A stretch of DNA of 64,000 bases from Micrasema longulum (Eukaryota; Arthropoda; Insecta; Trichoptera; Brachycentridae): contig JAGVSM010004011.1 in the NCBI GenBank assembly GCA_022494885.1, positions 372,001-436,000 of the forward strand. The letters run 5' to 3'. The notes below the pieces were generated by a model that did no database searches, was not told the DNA's origin, and worked only from the letters and a program-made list of their open reading frames with translations. Positions 30,602 through 42,925 of the stretch are shown here, in pieces; within the stretch, counting starts at the first letter, position 1; each line of letters opens with the position of its first letter. Position numbers and translations under genes: made by a program.

Positions 30602-31220
30602 ATGACACCAAAACAATTATACGCAAAAACAATACTCACTTATAGATTCAAAAACTACTCTTACTCTAATGAAAGACATAACCTCCACAATACATCACAT
30701 ACAAATAATATAATCACCAGATCCTCAACACATAGACAATTCAAACAAATACAAACTAAAACCACTTTCGGACAAAGGGATTTTGAGTATTATTCAATTA
30801 AAACCTATAACCTACTTCCACTATCTATTAAAACAATTAGTAACGAGAAAATGTTTAAAAAGGCTATAAAAAACGGATAGTGGAGCTAGGTAGAAGTAAA
30901 ATGGATTGTCTCATTCGCCTATACCAATATTGAATCAACTGCTCCACAAGTGTATAGCTTATGTTAGGTTTTTGTTATTTTCATTGTGTGTTTTGTAATA
31001 TAAGTAATATAGATGTTCATAAATACCTTGTTTTTAAAACTGTCTAAATATTTGTTTTATCTTCGTTTTTTTAAGTTAGTCTTCTTTGTTTATTCTCAAA
31101 TGTAATTTTAAAAAAGTATATTGTTAAGTGTCCTCGGCACAGGAAACCCCAGTGAGGTCACATTATTTTTATTATTAATTATAGTTTGTAAGCAAAAAAT
31201 ATCAATAAATAAATAAAATA
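30602..31220 (+). mobile_element. LINE 3' end, GTGTCCTCGGCACGG family, copy 2 with C-terminal codons
   Basis: Open frame 30,602-30,880 encodes TYRFKNYSYSNERHNLHNT, FKQIQTKTTFGQRDFEYYSI and KTYNLLPLSIKTISNEKMFK. This is the short C-terminal block that precedes the stop in many CR1/Jockey-like LINEs ('YNLLP..IK....FKK'). The 3' UTR (30,881-31,215) contains GTGTCCTCGGCACAGGAAAC and matches copy 1 closely. The tail is AATAAATAAATAAAATAAG. This copy links the UTR family to its coding end. Confidence 0.76.
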
Positions 31221-32514
31221 AGAGGAAAAAAAAAACATGGAAAAATTAATTAAGGAAACAGGTTCCTATTTATCACTTTCTCACACGAATTTACCTCTTC
31301 GTAATTTGTGTACCAACGTTGTCATTACTGTAGAAAATTTTAGAACCAGCGTCGGAATCTTTTTACCTCCGCCGAGGATCCACTGAACATTGAACAAAAT
31401 CTCTTCAGACAAAATTTTGACGTATTCCTATCGAAAGGGCAAGCATTCAAGAAGCAAGCGGTCATACCACTCCTGGCTTGGGGATGATACATTTGCCATG
31501 TCTGTCAAGATAAACAAAGCCTGGCTTAACCCGTGTGCCGTGTCACATCTAGGAATATTAATAATTTTAGCAGCCCTAGTAAATAAAATATATTCTTTTG
31601 TTTTTGTTTTTGAGCTATTTATTTATTACTAGCGAGCGTGTCATTGGTAACCTATCAGAAGCGTAGATCATATTTATGCTATTACCATGAACATACCTAT
31701 GGTAATTAAATTTATAAAAATATTTGCACATGTATTGTGATTTAGTATCCTATAATTGTTGAGGTAAACGTAATATTTATTTGAGAAAATAGCAATACAG
31801 AAATTATTAACATGTTATAAGTATTACAATTTTATACGCCGTTTATAGTTTTATATTTACATATATTTTATCATACGTTTCGTGAGTGACAATGGCCTCA
31901 ATTTCGCGATTTAGTAAAAACTCGATTCTTCAATGAAAATTGTTATGTAGAATGTTTTTGCACGACGCCGACGCCCAAGTGCTTTAAAACGCTAAGTAAG
32001 TGATCACGATCGGTGTGTATGCAAGTTTGTTAATTAAACGAACTCCTTGCTCTATTCTCAACTCTCAAAGTGATAATTAGATTCTCACTCAGTTTCTCAA
32101 GAATAGCGCTCATTTGTCTTTTTGTCTTTTGTTCCCTTTTGCTTCTTGAATACCCTCTCGACATTTTTTATGCTTCTTATTTCTAACAAGTTTCTAAGCT
32201 AAAACGTGAACTATGTGATTTTCTTGGCGAATTAATTATTAAGATAGACAGAGCAGGCATTTCAATGGGAAATTAACAGAGTTATCAATTGACGTTGATG
32301 TAAAATATTTTTTTCTGTTTGAATAATTCAAAATTAGCATTCTTTTTCAAGCGTGTTTAACTACGGATAACAGTGAAAAACACATAAAATTTTCTAACAA
32401 ATATACACATTTTTGTACAGAAAATTTGATGTTGCTTTATAGACAACAAAGGTATATCTATTAACTTTCTATTGTAATCAGGGTCCTGGTATTTCTAAAA
32501 CGATGCAGGAATTA
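31221..32514. other. Unassigned stretch
   Basis: No recognisable repeat or gene. The open frame 31,390-31,632 (80 codons) is not similar to anything I know. Composition is AT-rich and stops are dense elsewhere. Confidence 0.35.
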
Positions 32515-33295
32515 TAACAACAACAAATAAACCATCATGCCGTTTCCCTGTAGGGGAAGGCTGAAAAGATACCACACCATATCACTGTTTTTGCATACAT
32601 GCCTCATTTCCTCTACATTCACACATCTTCTCATGCATGCGGTCCGATTTTCCCGACCGATTTTCTCCAGGGTATGCTTGGCTACAACAGTTTAGAGACT
32701 AGAAGGAATGTGTATTTGATTACACATTTTTATCGATTGTTGCGTGGTATGATTGATAATTCTGAGATTATGATGAGCATTGAATTGTATGCAGCATAGA
32801 TTGTTTCATATTCCAATATGCAGGACCAACCTGCCTACGGTTATGCCTGTTGGAAGGGCTACCGCTATGCTGAACAACATCGCTCTGAATATTGATCTGT
32901 TCCATGTATCCGAAGGGGTTTTCCGGAGCAGGATTTTCCTACTACTTTGACATGAGTCTCTTTCATGTATTTTTTTCTTTTTGTAATGTTTATGTTATAT
33001 TTCAAATAAATGAATTGAATTGAATTGAATTTTCCCCACTTTTGACACGTTAATCTTCAATTATTTGTTATATCTGGTAAAACTATGTTTTTTTCGGTCT
33101 TCTTCGTTTTCCATATCTGTTAACATTTGCATCGTAATTATTTTAGCCGTTCTCTCACCGTCCATTCGCTTTACATGTCCAAACCAACGAAGCATTCGTT
33201 TCTTGATTTTGTCGATGATGCGACGGAATCGGATTAAAAATCCAAAGAGAATACATGTATTTATATCAAGGTATTTACATATATCATCCACTAGT
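32515..33295 (-). mobile_element. LINE family with (GTT)n tail: copy 3, interrupted
   Basis: The left part 32,515-32,657 is the reversed 3' UTR (CAACAACAAATAAACCATCA, GGGGAAGGCTGAAA). The right part 33,029-33,291 encodes on the minus strand RRIIDKIKKRMLRWFGHVKR, MDGERTAKIITMQMLTDMEN and EEDRKKHSF, the C-terminal LRWFGHV motif. The two parts are separated by another LINE at 32,658-33,028, flanked by an 11 bp repeat with one mismatch. Confidence 0.76.
32658..33028 (+). mobile_element. LINE 3' end, NIDLFHVSEG family, copy 2
   Basis: The plus strand reads LGYNSLETRRNVYLITHFYR, LLRGMIDNSEIMMSIELYA, then (frame shift) RLFHIPICRTNLPTVMPVGR, NIALNIDLFHVSEGVFRSR and a stop. The 3' tail is a short TGAAT repeat. 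Flanking direct repeats are ATTTTCCCGAC (32,647-32,657) and ATTTTCCCCAC (33,029-33,039). The arrangement shows insertion into an older minus-strand LINE. It is heavily 5'-truncated. Confidence 0.8.
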
Positions 33296-33343
33296 TCTTT
33301 ATTTCATCATCATATTCCTCTTCACACCCGATGGTGCATAGAG

Positions 33344-33900
33344 CACTGCATTGGTACACTAAATGCAGAGTATGTCGATTATGAGTTACATATAAAAATA
33401 CTTCTTTTCAAGGTGATGCCACTGCATGACATCACCAAGACTATTTTAAATATCATAAACTTTTTTGCTCATACAAATTTAAAATACACATTTTATCATG
33501 ACATTTATAACCATAACACGCGTAACGTAAAAAATCTTTATGTTACTAAATTTAGCTCAACAAAGCTCGGAAAAAAGTATCTGGAAAATATTGGCCATTC
33601 CGAATTAAATAAACTGCCCGATGAGCTTAAAAACGAAAAGTCGAATAGCAAAATCAAAAGTTTCGCATTGAAAAATATTACGTAAATATTTTTGAAAGTG
33701 GTAGCTATTTATGTAATTTATAATAATAGTGTAAAGTACTGTGTTTTGTGTTTCATAGTGTATGATATGATGTATTATCACAAAAATCTTTACTTTTTAT
33801 CTACGGTCCCAAGTTAATTTTTTTATAACTCCTGGGAGTATAATATCTACTAAATATATTATATGTTTTATTAATACTAATAAAAAATAGATAAAAAAAG
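33344..33900 (+). pseudogene. LINE C-terminal remnant (HNTRNVKNLYVTKF type)
   Basis: Open frame tail: HIKILLFKVMPLHDITK, YHDIYNHNTRNVKNLYVT, KFSSTKLGKKYLENIGHSEL, NKLPDELKNEKSNSKIK, FALKNIT, stop at 33,685. The pattern HNTR(N)...G..(Y)..N.LP..(I/L)K......FK is the C-terminus of CR1/Jockey-like LINEs. An AT-rich 3' UTR extends to about 33,900. The RT core is absent. Confidence 0.68.
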
Positions 33901-36435
33901 GTTAGATGATCAGCTTCCGCCTATAAGTCCAGAACATGAAATATTGCAGTGTAGAAACTACCTTTCTAATCAATATTTTATGTCGCTCAACGAGGTAGGC
34001 TTATTTTCACTCGGATTTTTAATTGAGAGTAGCCATCGAGTCTAAAGCACTCGCCCAGGATTCTGGTTCCATTTCACACACAGAACTGAATTCTCAATCC
34101 GCTTGAACACGGCGTTATTTCGGATTGGCAGCGTTATATTTACTGAAGTTGATATGCAGTTAGTAAAGGAATAACGTGTCTATTTACTATACGTCAGTGG
34201 TACCGAGCCAGCTTTAGAATTAACAATGCCACGGAAGCGCCTTATTTGGTTTTTGTACCAGTTCAATTCAGCGTAATTCCATCACGTAGCACAAATCTCA
34301 CTGTAATTGCCTTAAACTCCACATAGTAGTTGCCTTTATGGTTTCTTTCAGTAATGCAACGAATATGGCTGCGGTAGATTACCCATCACATGTGGTTGGT
34401 TGCATAGTGAACTGTAATTGCGAGCCATTTAAAGCCCGGTTGTAAAAACAACCAATCAAATTTCTGTAAACGTTAAAGACGCTATCCATTTATACCAATT
34501 TTACTTACAGTTCGATGTACGGTCAGGAAATTTTCGCTACGACCTGGGGCCTTATCCTGGACTCATTCGTCTCAAATCATTTGACGATTGTCAGTATTCT
34601 TGAACCACCCATGCGAATGAAGTCGATCGAAAACCAGTCGAATTTATCCCGAGTGCCCCGACGCACTCGATTTTTACAATCGAATGCGACGTCGTACCTT
34701 CAGCTATCAAACTTTCTTCGTGTAAAACGCTCGCAGTTTGTCTTTGAATGCCGAGTATTTCAGTTTTATTTTAACTAATATGAGTTAAAATTAACAACAG
34801 CAATGAACATTATTATATTGATGTATAGAGTAACGTGCAATGAATATATTTATACTTTCATATTTTTTATCGCCTCTGAAATGAAATACCATTTTTTAAA
34901 TTATTGCATCCTTCGTCGATGTCAAAATACACATTCGATTGTATATGAAATAAATAATACGCTTTATAATCCATTCATCGAATATGTATGAAATATTTTG
35001 TATAACTCACTGTGACTCAGTAAAATATTTTCTTTGGTAATAAAAATAAAACAAGCACAAAATACTCAAAGGAGCAAGTCAGACTAGAAACAATATATAA
35101 AGGGAATAAGTATTTGTTAGTGTTGAACTTTTTCATTCATTTTATAAATTTTTCAATAATACCAATTCGGCAAAGCAATCGAGATGACCACTCGACTATA
35201 GTTGAGTTGGCGACAACAATATCAAACGTCTGACAAGCGTAAGGTCCCAGTTGTCTCAAAATTAAACATGAATTTCATTCTTTTTTTAAATAATGATCTG
35301 TTGTGTATGAGAATTTCTCAAAAAAATTATTTGTAAGTAGGCTGGATGATGTCGAAATGATATATGGTAAATGTGTGGTATTATGATAGATGTGCAATAT
35401 TTCAGTATTTTTTTCAAGGAAACTTCTACAGAAAACTATTAATATTCAAGCTTTGGCCACAAGGTAATTGAAAAGTTTTGTTAGACACAAGCTATTTAGA
35501 AAAGGATATTAAAATATTTAGAAGACAAAACAACTTTGCAATGAATTTCTGTTTAACTTTTGAATTTTACATGCAGGTATAATTGGTTAAAATTTGCACA
35601 AAATTCTAAGAATGAACTGATTTTTTAAAATCTTTAAGTGCAAAGAACAAGTAGTTTAGTGAACTTATTGCAAAAATCCTCCAGCAAACAAAAAGCAGAC
35701 CGATCAAAATAAAAGTCGATCAAAAATTTTTACTAAAAATATCAATTAAAAATATAAATACTAAAAATAAAAATAATAATATTTGGATGAATAAATTTAA
35801 TTAAATACAAATAACAGCTGTTTTTGAATAGGAAGATAAGGCATGTACATATTAACTTAATAAAAGTAGTTATGCTATACACATTAAAGAAATAGGAATG
35901 CGAGATCAGGGTACGTATTCTGATGGGATGTTAAAATTTATCTCCAATTTTATATACAAAGTAAAATTAAGTTTTCTGTATGAAAAATAGAATGTGCTTA
36001 CAATTTTTTTCAAAACATGTTCAATTACCGGTTACCGACGAAGTTACTTATAATCTTCACACTTATAATACACACTTTCGTACATAAAGGTCGATATTAG
36101 TTTATACCGTCTCAGTATATACCGATGAAGATAGTCGTTCATCATCGCGGCCCAGGTAACGAGTTTGGAATGAGATAGGAAGAATATGTTATATAATTGT
36201 AGATAAATATATTGCAGAGAAGCGCTGAATTCACATAAGCGTCATTTAAGTTACGTCATATTTACGACGATTCGCAAATTTAGTCGTAAAAATGCTATCA
36301 TCCGAAATTGATGTTAGGTTTTTCTTTCTTTACCATATTTCCGTTACACTATTTTCAACATTTTCAACCCTATCTATATCACGAATCATTTATGTGTTCT
36401 GAATTTAAACATAATGAGCTTTTCATTCAAGCCTT
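33901..36435. other. Mostly unassigned stretch with two dispersed repeats
   Basis: 33,975-34,112 matches 11,150-11,290 (GAGAGTAGCCATCGAGTC, CACAGAACTGA). 35,450-35,560 matches 23,645-23,760 in reverse. 34,200-34,780 is relatively less AT-rich, with an open frame 34,515-34,778 that I do not recognise. The rest is AT-rich without clear structure. Confidence 0.42.
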
Positions 36436-37345
36436 TTCATCCTGGGAGTTTATTAAAAATCTAGGAGTACTAATGGATGAACATCTCTGCTGGCGAGCTC
36501 ATACTAATGAATTAAGCCGCAAAATATTTTTCAGTCTACACTCACTTAGAAGGTTGCAAAAATTCTTACCCATTAGTACTAAATGCACTCTTGTACAAGC
36601 ATTACTACTACCCATTCTAGATTACGCTGATGTTTCCATGACTGATTTAAGCTGTGAGCAACTCGATAAACTTGAACGACTTCAGAATACATGCATAAGG
36701 TACATTTTTGGTCTTAGGAAATATGACCACATTTCTGATTATCGTAGGCAACTGAAATGGCTCAAAATTAGACAGCGGAGAGACTATCACTCCCTCTCAC
36801 TTCTGTTCAATGTCTGTTTAATTCATAGTCCTAACGCTCCTATATACCTGCGTGAAAAATTTCAACGCTTACCAGTTCATGGTTTACCTCTTCGTTCTCA
36901 TTCTCAAGGCACTCTCTTAATACCCATACACAATTCCTCTTTCTTCTCTAACTCATATAGTGTCCATGCGGCTCGACTGTGGAATCATCTCCCATCCACC
37001 ATCAAAGATGTTTATACATTAACTCTGTTTAAATCACGTCTGAAGAAACATCTCCTTTCTCTTCCTTAATCTCTCCTCCTTTCCTTTTTCCTCTTTCCTT
37101 TCCCTTTTTCCCATTGAGTAATAGTTTTGATTTAAGGTAATTTATAAACAAATACGTTTATTTCTATTTTTATATATTTTTTAACTTTTTAATCTTTTTT
37201 TTTCTATTGAATATGTTCTGTAACTTGAATTATAAAAATAAAACTTTTATTTTATTGGTTGGTTGGAAGAAATTGCCATTTGGCAATAAGCCCACCAATG
37301 TACAAATAACATTATGTACAAAAAGTTAAATAAATATTAAAATAC
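36436..37345 (+). mobile_element. LINE 3' end (GLPLRSHSQGTLLIPI family), copy 2
   Basis: Uninterrupted plus-strand frame of about 210 relevant codons: WEFIKNLGVLMDEHLCWRAH, SLHSLRRLQKFLPISTKCTL, VQALLLPILDYADVSM, KLERLQNTCIRYIFGLRKYD, RQRRDYHSLSLLFNV, GLPLRSHSQGTLLIPIHNSS, HAARLWNHLPSTIKDVYTL, FKSRLKKHLLSLP, stop at 37,069. This is the region after the RT of a Jockey/CR1-like LINE. The pyrimidine-rich 3' UTR carries GGTTGGTTGGAAGAAATTGC at 37,258 and ends near 37,345. The annotated start codon at 36,308 precedes the recognisable part. 5'-truncated, otherwise young-looking. Confidence 0.84.
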
Positions 37346-37565
37346 ACAAGAAATTTAAGATTTAATTGCTTCCGTAACTACCAGAATTAAAAAGCGGTAA
37401 GTTCATCTTATAGTTACTGGTATCCCGAAGTACATGGCTATTGTTTTCCTTAAGTAGGTAATTAGCATTACACGGAAAAATTCGTTTTTAGTTTGACAGC
37501 TGGTTTTTGGTTGGCTAGTTGGTTTTGGAGCAAATCTTGTCCTTTTAAATTATATTTTTGGCAAA

Positions 37566-38174
37566 TCTTTATATATGTAATTTCTCTGTACGTGTGATAG
37601 CACTGAACTATTCCTAAACGGCTTTTCGATTCACGAGCGGTTTTCAAAGAAATATAGATCTTTGCGCTGTGCGTGTTCCTAAATATTAAAATCTTCAATC
37701 GAATATGTATAAAAAAAGTAAGGAGCATAAATGTTTTGTTCATCGATCTGCCAGGGTTTCATTCGAGAAGAATGCGTTTACCAAAAAATGGAAAGATGTT
37801 GTTTATTTGTGTGTAAAAAAATGTTGATTTTGAATGTTTACAAACAGTATTTGTTTTTTGTGGATCTTAATCAGATTATTTCCTTAAATTGCTTATAATT
37901 TATACCCATTTATTTATTTTTTACTGGATTTATGGTAATACTTTAATAATATGCAATTTAATACATTCTTAAGAATCGTATTCTTACATAAGTACACCCC
38001 TCTGTTGGTCAGAAACCGGAGTTTTACGTTTGCAAAAAGAATGCGATATTTGAAAAAAAAAATGTTTGGGAATTCAACTGCAAACAAGTACCTAGGTACC
38101 TACTTATCTATCAATGCAGACATATAGCAGAAAAGCCAACGTTCGGACAGGACAACGTCTGTCGGATCCGCTAG
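37566..38174 (+). mobile_element. Non-autonomous Helitron, copy 2 (compact)
   Basis: Starts TCTTTATATATGTAATTTCT and ends with hairpin CGGACAG...GATCCG followed by CTAG (38,171-38,174) and T. That gives 5' TC, 3' hairpin plus CTRR, and insertion between A and T without target duplication. 609 bp, no coding. Blocks AATATAGATCT, TCTTCAATCGAATATGTA and TTTGTTTTTTGTGGATCT are shared with copy 1. The minus open frame 37,468-37,743 is a shadow. Confidence 0.8.
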
Positions 38175-40840
38175 TGCGATATAAATCAACATATTACGTA
38201 CACATTTACCATTTTGCCTATATTTAATCATTCATATTTCTTCGATTCTTTTTTTTTATTTGAACATTTGTTAATTAACCCTTACGAATTATTACATCCA
38301 TTTTACAAAAATAATAAATGTATAATTTTGAATTTATTGTTGATAATAATATTTTTTACATCTTTCGAAAAGTTAAAATAAATATAATTAAATAAACCGG
38401 TCACGCAGACATTTTTCATCTCTCCTATATGAAATATAGAAGATTCCTTATAGACAGTACACCCGTTTAGTTTTACGATGTCAGTTATTATGTCTGTACT
38501 CATATGTTCATTATTATATTTTTGTACTTTTTACATTATTTTATTATAACTTTTTTCTTTTCTTATTCTTTAAATTTAAATTTACTTATTTCTATTAACT
38601 TTATTTTTATAACTGTGTATAAGAATTTGTATTTTTATTTTATTTGCAACTTCTAAGTGCCTAACAATTGTTAATTGCTTTTATTTGGATACCAATAATG
38701 TACTTAATCAATAGCTAACACCACTGTGGAAAGCCCATTCAAATTTTGAGAGAGAAATAAGTCAAATTTGAAGTAGAATTAAATTCTGACATACCTGTCA
38801 GTTTTCAATCCGAACGGGTAGGTGCAGTGGTTAGACTTGATAGATATTGCCTTATTAACATGTAAGAACATTTCGGCGTAAAAACATCGCCATCATGAAA
38901 AAAATAATTTAGTTGTTATATTTTATCTACCCTTTTTACTATCTTCAAGCGTGTGCATATCAAGATGTCATAAGAGCCGGCATTGTAATACCTCGGTAGA
39001 TAAATACAGACGAAAGTTAAGCGTGCCATCTTTGTAATTGTCAAAACTCATATAAAAATCATTTCCGCTCAAGCATTTTTTGCTTTCATTGGGATTTATT
39101 TGAGTTTAGAATCGCTATTTATAAAAGAAGCCCATTTAAATGAATGAGAACTATTTTAATTGAGTAATGAACACAGAGTAAAGTTTCGGAGTCACTTATT
39201 GGCTCAATTTGATCATATGACGTCATAGATGACAAGTCGGTACGCATAGCGTTTGTAATTGGCCCCCTGGCCAAGTCAGCCAGTCACAGGTCTCATTATC
39301 ACCAGTAAGTCTAGCTGTCACCAGCCTATCACTCTGCTCGCCATTCTTCCTTTATGGTATTGTACGTATGGAGTATGAAGCCATAGTTGCAAATGCCAAT
39401 CAACTCACACAGATATTTCTATCTGGAGCCATAAAAAGAAACATGTTCGCTTTCACGGGATATACACGGTGAGCAAAAAGTATATTCATTCATACAGTTT
39501 TGTTATTTATTTATTTTGATTTATTCCAATTATCCAACAAAATAAAACAAAAATATTAACATGCCTTACAAAAAAATATGTACATATATAGTACATTCAC
39601 ATTTTATTTTTTTGTTTGTGGATGTAGCCACTCCACTATAAGCACGTTCTGTAGTATCGGCGAATTGTTTTTTTATACGTAAGAATACGTTCACATCAAT
39701 TATGTTTTTAGTTTAATACAAAAAAAAGAAATCGGAAAATTCATTTTTAAAATACGTACATGTAATAAAAAGAGAAAAAAAGACAAGACTTACAAAAAAT
39801 ACATATTATATACTGATATAAGAAACGTATTCCTCTGATTTCTTTCTAGTCCTTTTAGTTATTCATTTATAGACTAGAGTTTTAAAAGCATTGTTATTAC
39901 TTTTGCTTTCCGGTATCTCCACTCAAAAAAATGTTAAGCTTAGGTACCAAAAAAGTGCCTATGTCCGTAATATGTTTTTGTCTTTGGTAGCAGATGTACT
40001 GTTTTTTATCTTTGTCAAGTATTGGATATTTGCTGTCCATGTTGATTATGTCTTTAGGTTTTTTTTTATGAAAGTGACATAAAATGGTCTTCAAGTATAT
40101 TTGTCTTATGTCTAGAACTAGAAATTCTTTAAAAAGTATGTCTGTAGATTATTAATTTTGTTGGCTACTCGCAGTAAGGCTTTTTGTGCTCTCATTCATA
40201 TATTATTTTTTTTATTTTATTTAATACTTCACAATAATACATTATTTATTGAATCAACAATGTATTCCTCACGAGATAAACCCGTGCCGAGGAATTTTTT
40301 TTGGAAATTGCCTAAAAATAATCTTAAAATAAAGCTTTAAAAAAAATTATGAACCATGTTGATTGAAAAAAAAGAAAGCACACTATGATGTCGGAATAAT
40401 ATCATCTTGATGTAAGCAAAAGGTGGGTAGAGGTATTTTTTTCTCAATTAGTTTTATGTTTTTTGATGTTGGGTGTTAACATAAGTTGTGTTCGTTTTTT
40501 GATAAATTAAAAAAATGAGCAAATAAGTATGTATGACCAAAACAAAATGTTAAAGGTCATACACACGTCATTTATAAGAAAATTTTCTGCTCTACAGGAT
40601 TTTGTGTTTGCAATTATGTTGCGTATAATATTTTATTTGATTGCAAGCTTGGATAAAGGTATATCAAGTAGATTAAAATGAGTATTTTCTACATCTCTTT
40701 CTCTTCGCGTTCAATAAAGGGAACAGAACTGCCCGCGATCTTTGCACAGTGGACGGTGAAAATGCCGTGAATTATTGATTAATTTGTTATAAAATAATGA
40801 AGGAGAATATTGAATTTAAAGGGTGTTCTTTAAACCCTGT
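38175..40840. other. Unassigned stretch
   Basis: No recognisable element over about 2.7 kb. Open frames at 38,303-38,503 and around 39,890-40,340 on both strands are short and unfamiliar. 39,200-39,370 is less AT-rich and might be single-copy host sequence. Confidence 0.35.
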
Positions 40841-41156
40841 CTCATCCAAAACCACGATGATCAGTATATTGGCACATTAAAGTATTTTTTTAGAACGAAT
40901 AGAATTTACAAAAATAAAATATTAAAAAAACAAATGGTTGCTTACTTCTGCAAAGGAGAAGTGAGGAGAGGGGAGGGGAGAGTCTGATACACCGTCAAAC
41001 ACATGGCCACGCCCCTCTCGTTTCTTCCCTGCAGAGGTAAGCAACCAATTGTTTTTTAAATATTTTATTTTATAAACATTTCTCCGTTCTAAATATTTTT
41101 TTGAATATGCTAAATGTCTTCTTGCCCATATTGACCATCGTGGTTTTAGATGTGAT
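40841..41156. mobile_element. Foldback/MITE with ~115 bp inverted arms
   Basis: Left arm 40,841-40,960 (AAACCACGATGATCA, AATAAAATATTAAAAAAAC, GGTTGCTTACTTCTGCA) is mirrored by right arm 41,031-41,156 (TGCAGAGGTAAGCAACC, ATATTTTATTTTAT, CCATCGTGGTTTTAGATG). The central 70 bp is GC-richer (GAGGGGAGAG). It is non-coding, and the family and target duplication were not determined. Confidence 0.72.
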
Positions 41157-41702
41157 GTGAATTTGTTGTATTTTTTTGTTGTGTCCTCTTGTTCTTTTCT
41201 TTTGGAAAAAGAAAACGCAACTTACGTTAACATCTAATAGATTCATTAAAAAATATTAATTACTTGCTCCATTTTATCCAAGAGTTTTCGACCACCGCAT
41301 GCGCTGGTTGCGTACAACAAATAGCGGTATGGGCATGTTAGAATAACGTTTTGCGATATGCCATTGAACTATTCGATATCTGGAACGTGTAATAAAAACG
41401 TTTTGATTGAATCGTGCCAATTCCCAAGGCACAATGTGGTCCCAACAGATTGAAGGGAGGAATCGGCAATTTTGTTTGTTGCACAACACCTTATCCTGAA
41501 AATGCGTCTCCTTTAATTTATAAACACAAATACAAACTTTCATCGTGTTATTAAGGTAGACTTAATGAAAATATACAACTAATTATTCACAGATGCCGCT
41601 TTTGTCATTTTTTATTGAAAAATGCAATTTTTTCGTTTATTTTCAATGGAAATTTTACAAAACTTTGTTTGCGAAAACTTTACACTATATTGATTGTAAC
41701 AA

Positions 41703-41995
41703 ATTACATTTATTTATTTAATTTTTGCACATAATGTTAATTGTACATTGGCGGGCTTATTATTATTTCTTCATTCAAGTTAACAACATATTCAAAAGAA
41801 AATAAAGATAAAAAAGCTTACGATATTTAAAAATAGAAATAAATGTATTTGTGTATAAATTACCTTAAAACAATACCATTGTTAAATGGGAAAAAGGAAA
41901 AAAGAGGAAAAGAGTATGGAAGAGGGATTAAGGAAGAGAAAGGAGATGTTTTTTCAGACGTGATTTAAACAGAGATACTGTACTAGAGATACAAA
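41703..41995 (-). mobile_element. LINE 3' UTR (GLPLRSHSQGTLLIPI family), copy 3
   Basis: In reverse: AAATCACGTCTGAAAAAAC, ATCTCCTTTCTCTTCCTTAA, AATACATTTATTTCTATTTT, then GCCCGCCAATGTACAATTAA and an AAATAAATAAATG tail. It matches 37,030-37,345. Only the last few codons and the 3' UTR survive. Confidence 0.72.
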
Positions 41996-42348
41996 TACCA
42001 TAACAATATAATTTACGGCCTTTTCACAAAATGGTGTACAAAACGAAAAATGAGATAAGTTGTATATTAGATACACTCTTTTTGATTACCCAATAAAATA
42101 AATAAATAATTTATTATCACGAATTACGAATCTGCAACGTTTCAAAGTAGGTGGTTCATTTTATTTCCACACATTTTCCACAAACTTCCCCGTTCAATTA
42201 AATGCTTTATTTATTTGTGTAAGAAAACACTTTTTACATCCAATTTCCCGTAGCACTGAACTTCCTCAACAAAGGCAGTTTAATACGAGTATTCAACTTT
42301 ATTTAAGATAGGCAAACCAACATTTGATAAGTTCTATTCGTTATTTTT

Positions 42349-42925
42349 AGTTTATTGCCACCTATGGTCCTTAAAATATAGCTCGATTAGAATGACATTT
42401 GTCAGAAAAAGTGACGACATAACTTTGTAGTAACGTCAAAGGAGTTATTTATATTGACACACGAAAAATCATTCGTATCTGGCGTGTTAATGTATTGTTT
42501 TATTAACATGATTGACACATAAATCAACAATAATATATAAAATCAGCTTTAAAACTAAAAAAAACTAAAATAAACCTAATTACTAACGGAGTTCTTACAA
42601 GGTTACATCATTTTGCAAAAACGTTAGAGATGGGACAAATTGATCAATGTAAGTTGATCGAATAAAAAAATATTTAATTGTATGTTGTTCATGAAAAAAG
42701 CATAAATGTCTTATTTTTTGGTGAATAATTGTCTTAAACACACTATATTAAGCTTGTTTTTGCGTTTTTTATATCAATTTTCGGAAACAGAGTTTAATGG
42801 CATGAAATAAATGATAATATCGATTTGATCAGTGATCAGTAATTTCCCATCACTAATGAAATTAGTTTCACAGCTGTCATTCTAATTAAGCTATATTTTA
42901 AGGACTAAAGTGGCGTTAATTTATA
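42349..42925. mobile_element. Non-autonomous DNA transposon with ~45 bp TIRs
   Basis: The left repeat TTGCCACCTATGGTCCTTAA, AATATAGCTCGATTAGAATG, ACATTTGTCAG (42,355-42,410) is inverted at 42,873-42,922 (CTGTCATTCTAATTAAGCTA, TATTTTAAGGACTAAAGTGG). Internal sequence is AT-rich and non-coding. Exact termini and target duplication are unclear; a TTAA follows the right arm, but the left side has no clean TTAA. Confidence 0.6.

Noticed and set aside
33065..33685. 206-codon plus-strand frame as one gene
   Set aside because: The first part is antisense to the minus-strand LRWFGHVKRM LINE end; only the part after about 33,344 is sense LINE C-terminus. The frame joins two unrelated insertions by chance.
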